Positions 61,740-64,000 of a stretch of 64,000 bases of DNA are shown in pieces. Position numbers and translations under genes: made by a program. A model generated the notes under the pieces. That model searched no databases, was not told where the DNA came from, and saw only the letters and a program-made list of their open reading frames with translations. Origin of the DNA: Cyprinodon diabolis (taxonomy: Eukaryota > Chordata > Actinopteri > Cyprinodontiformes > Cyprinodontidae); contig CM060072.1 in the NCBI GenBank assembly GCA_030533445.1, forward strand, positions 14,905,767-14,969,766, in the 5' to 3' direction. Each line of letters opens with the position of its first letter. The stretch's first letter is position 1.

Positions 61740-62450
61740 ATTATTTTGACATATCAAGGTTGCACAACAAAGTCAAGCTAAAGTCTGATATATTGTGTTG
61801 TCATATCAAAGTTATACAACAAAGCTATACCGCGCTGTGTGATGGTCAACAACAAAGTAATGTTTTAATGAAATTTTGAGCATCAAAGTTATGCTGAATG
61901 TTTTATTGAAATGTTATGAAACATAAGTTATACTGGATGAGACGTTGTTTTGACATGTTGATGATCAAGGTTATGCTGAGTTTTTGATGTAACTGTAATA
62001 TATGTCACCATGACCTGCAAAGGGATGACACCATGACCTGCAAAAGAAAGGCTTTGATAGATCAGAGAAAGGCCTTGATTAAAATATATAAAAAATATGC
62101 TTTGAGGTGGGTTTTCCACCGGTAAGTTAAAAGAAATTGGAAATACCCGTGGAAAATAGTGCCTAAGAATATGCAAAATAGGAGGAGCTTGGGGAGGAGC
62201 CCCGAGCTCCAGGAGTGAATATAAGCAGGACTGTTTCTGTATGAAAGTTAGGTGTTGACCGGTGAACACCTCGGGTGGTTGACTTGTGTTGTTGCAATAA
62301 ACCACTCTGGACCGTGACCCAGCTGCCTCTGCCTTTTTTTTGATCATTGTGTGAAGACTTTTCAACTACTTTTTAAGAAGTTTGAATATTTACAAGACTT
62401 AACATAAAATTTTAAGTCGTCGGGAGGACATTCCACGACAGTTTCAGACC
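61740..62450 (+). mobile_element. LTR-like promoter/polyA module (possible solo LTR)
   Basis: Plus-strand order resembles a retroelement LTR: an upstream zone with four imperfect copies of ATCAAAGTTAT/ATCAAGGTT (61750, 61802, about 61882, about 61961), a TATAAG box (62221-62226), and AATAAA at 62296-62301 about 75 bp later, followed by a GT-rich stretch. No gag, pol or env coding is present. Exact ends and target duplications were not found, so this is a structural inference. Confidence 0.35.
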
Positions 62451-62490
62451 TCTTTCATCCTGATAACCCAGTTTAGCCCAAGCTCCATAT

Positions 62491-62592
62491 GTTGGTACAA
62501 AGAAAAGTTCCTGCTCATCTCCACGACTACAAGTTTTTTTGGGGAACAACTTGTAGTCATGGAGATGAGCAGGAACTTTTCTCTTTACCAAC
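62491..62592. repeat. Long hairpin, 45-bp arms
   Basis: Arms 62491-62535 and 62548-62592 are inverted copies with 3 mismatches in 45, around a 12-base loop. The core word CTGCTCATCTCCA appears in one arm and TGGAGATGAGCAG in the other. About 80 bp outside the DD36E element; not part of its terminal repeats. Confidence 0.85.
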
Positions 62593-62670
62593 ATCCAAAA
62601 GGATCAAGTTTCCAGTGCTTTGCTGGACAGTTTTAGGAGGTGTTTGTAATGCTCTGCTTTCTTTAATCTA

Positions 62671-63776
62671 CACAGCCTGGCCAAAAAAAAAGTCGCCACA
62701 AAAAAAAAAGTCACTCACTCTATACTTTGTTGTACCACCTTTAGCTTTGATTAAGGCACGCATTCGCTGTGGCATTATTTCGATAAGCTTCTGAAATGTA
62801 AAAAGATTTATTTCCATCCAGTGTTGCATTAATTTTTCACCAAGATCTTGCATTGATGATGGTAGAGTCTGACCGCTGCGCAAAGCCCTCTCTAACACAT
62901 CCAAAATATTCTCAATGGGGTTGAGGTCTGGACTCTGTGGTGGCCAATCCATGTGTGAAAATGACGTGTCATGCTCTCTGAACCAGTCTTTCACAATTTG
63001 AGCCCGATGAATCCTGGCATTGTCATCTTGGAATATGCCTGTGCCATCAGGGAAGAAAAAGTCCATTGATGGAATAACCTGGTCATTCAGTATATTCAGG
63101 TAGCCAGTTGACCTCATTCTTTGAGCACATACTGTTGCTGAACCTAGACCTGACCAACTGCAGCAACCCCAGATCATAACCCAGCCCCCACAGGCTTGTA
63201 CAGTAGGCACTAGGCATGGTGGGTGCATCACTTCACCTGCCTCTCTTCTTACCCTGATGTACCCATCACTCTGGAACAGGGTAAATCTAGACTCATCAGA
63301 CCACATGACCTTCTTCCATTGCTCCACAGTCCAATCTTTATGCTCCCTAGCAAATTGAAGCCCTTTTTTCTGGTTAGCCTCACTGATTAGTGGTTTTCTT
63401 ACGGGTACACAGCTGTTCAGTCCCAATCCTATGAGTTCCCTTCGCATTGTGCGTGTGGAAATGCTCTTACTTTCAGTATTAAACATAGCCCTGAGTTCCA
63501 CTGTTGTTTTTCTTCGATTTGATCTCACCACACGTTTAAGTGATCGCCGATCACGATCATTCAGGATTTTTTTTTCCGGCCACATTTCTTCCTTGAAGAT
63601 GATGGGTCAACACTATCCTTTCAGTTTTTAATAATGTGTTGGACAGTTCTTAACCCAATTTTAGTAGTTTCTGCAATCTCTTTAGATGTTTTCTCTGCTT
63701 GATGCATGCCAATGATTTGACCCTTCTCAAACAGACTAACATCTTTTCCACAACCACGGGATGTGTCTTTCGACAT
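62671..63776 (-). pseudogene. DD36E Tc1/mariner transposase, broken in the N-terminal third
   Basis: Translation from the ATG at 63774-63776 gives a helix-turn-helix domain (MSKDTSRGCGKDVSLFEKGQ, later TSKEIAETTKIGLRTVQHII) that ends at a TGA (63621-63623). A frame change follows near the nine-T run at 63567-63575. From about 63585 the frame is open for 305 codons, including the second HTH and the catalytic core: [17 protein letters not shown] and [12 protein letters not shown], with 36 residues between the second D and E. No stop follows the TKY block; the frame runs on through the terminal repeat to a TAG at the insertion junction. Confidence 0.85.
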
Positions 63777-63938
63777 GGTTGTTTAGGAAATGAGAAGCAA
63801 GTCATTGCACCAGCTGGGGTTAAATAACTTGTTGCCAGCTGAAAGATAATCGCCCATACAGTAATTATCCAATAGGAGGCTCATACCTATTTGCTTAGTT
63901 GAATCCAGGTGGCAACTTTTTCTTTTGGCCAGGCAGTT
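62671..63938 (-). mobile_element. Tc1/mariner element with DD36E transposase, inactive
   Basis: The ends carry GCCTGGCCAAAAAAAAAGTC and its inverted relative (TTCTTTTGGCCAGGCAG), flanked by TA (62669-62670 and 63939-63940). Terminal repeats are short (about 28 bp, imperfect). The length of about 1.27 kb is typical of Tc1/mariner. The transposase reads on the minus strand. It differs from the DD34E pair in ends and protein. Confidence 0.88.
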
Positions 63939-64000
63939 TAACATGTTGTTGTGCACCTTGGTCTCTTGTTCTGTCTCTTTTGTCAAAACAACTTTGTCGC

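Noticed and set aside
61928..62365. 145-codon minus-strand open frame as a candidate ccdc15 N-terminus
   Set aside because: It does not resemble the CCDC15 N-terminus, and it is antisense to the LTR-like module.
1..64000. CRISPR arrays, operons or bacterial genes
   Set aside because: No regularly spaced repeats. Split vertebrate genes and fish repeats dominate, so prokaryotic features are not expected.

Overview
The window reads as nuclear DNA of a teleost fish. It is AT-rich, its genes are split into many small exons with GT-AG introns, and the spacers are full of typical fish repeats: Tc1/mariner elements, tRNA-derived SINEs, L2-type LINE debris, hAT-like, TTAA-target and other MITEs. No bacterial, plasmid or CRISPR features were seen. 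The species cannot be named from this sequence alone.

Three vertebrate genes were reconstructed by hand. (1) pou2f3 (Oct-11/Skn-1a) lies on the + strand at about 0.9-23.1 kb: 12 coding exons, 398 codons, with a POU-specific domain and a POU homeodomain. (2) slc37a2, an ER sugar-phosphate/phosphate exchanger of the major facilitator superfamily, lies on the - strand at about 27.1-45.7 kb: 18 coding exons, 496 codons, plus an alternative last exon. Its GC-richer promoter region is near 45.7-46.2 kb. (3) ccdc15, a coiled-coil centriole protein, lies on the - strand at about 51.1-61.1 kb: nine exons, 373 codons, with the N-terminal exon(s) not found. slc37a2 and ccdc15 are also neighbours in human (11q24). 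The two run in the same direction and pou2f3 converges on slc37a2.

Region by region: 0-23 kb is pou2f3 with large repeat-bearing introns. 23-27 kb is the convergent spacer, with a TTAA-flanked MITE, LINE relics and a Tc1 relic. 27-46 kb is slc37a2; its introns carry two SINEs, a hAT-like element of about 1.2 kb, a 404-bp foldback element and a compact palindromic repeat. 46-51 kb is a gene-free spacer. 51-61 kb is ccdc15, whose introns hold two related full-length Tc1-family DD34E transposons, one apparently intact. 61.7-62.45 kb holds an LTR-like promoter/polyA module. 62.5-62.6 kb is a long hairpin, and 62.67-63.94 kb is a broken DD36E Tc1/mariner element.

The strongest points for follow-up are the apparently intact Tc1 element with identical 202-bp inverted repeats nested in an older MITE, the DD36E element, alternative C-termini for slc37a2, octamer motifs in and near pou2f3, and several long inverted repeats with no coding explanation. 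All exon joins were made by reading splice sites and phase by eye; none was confirmed with transcripts.
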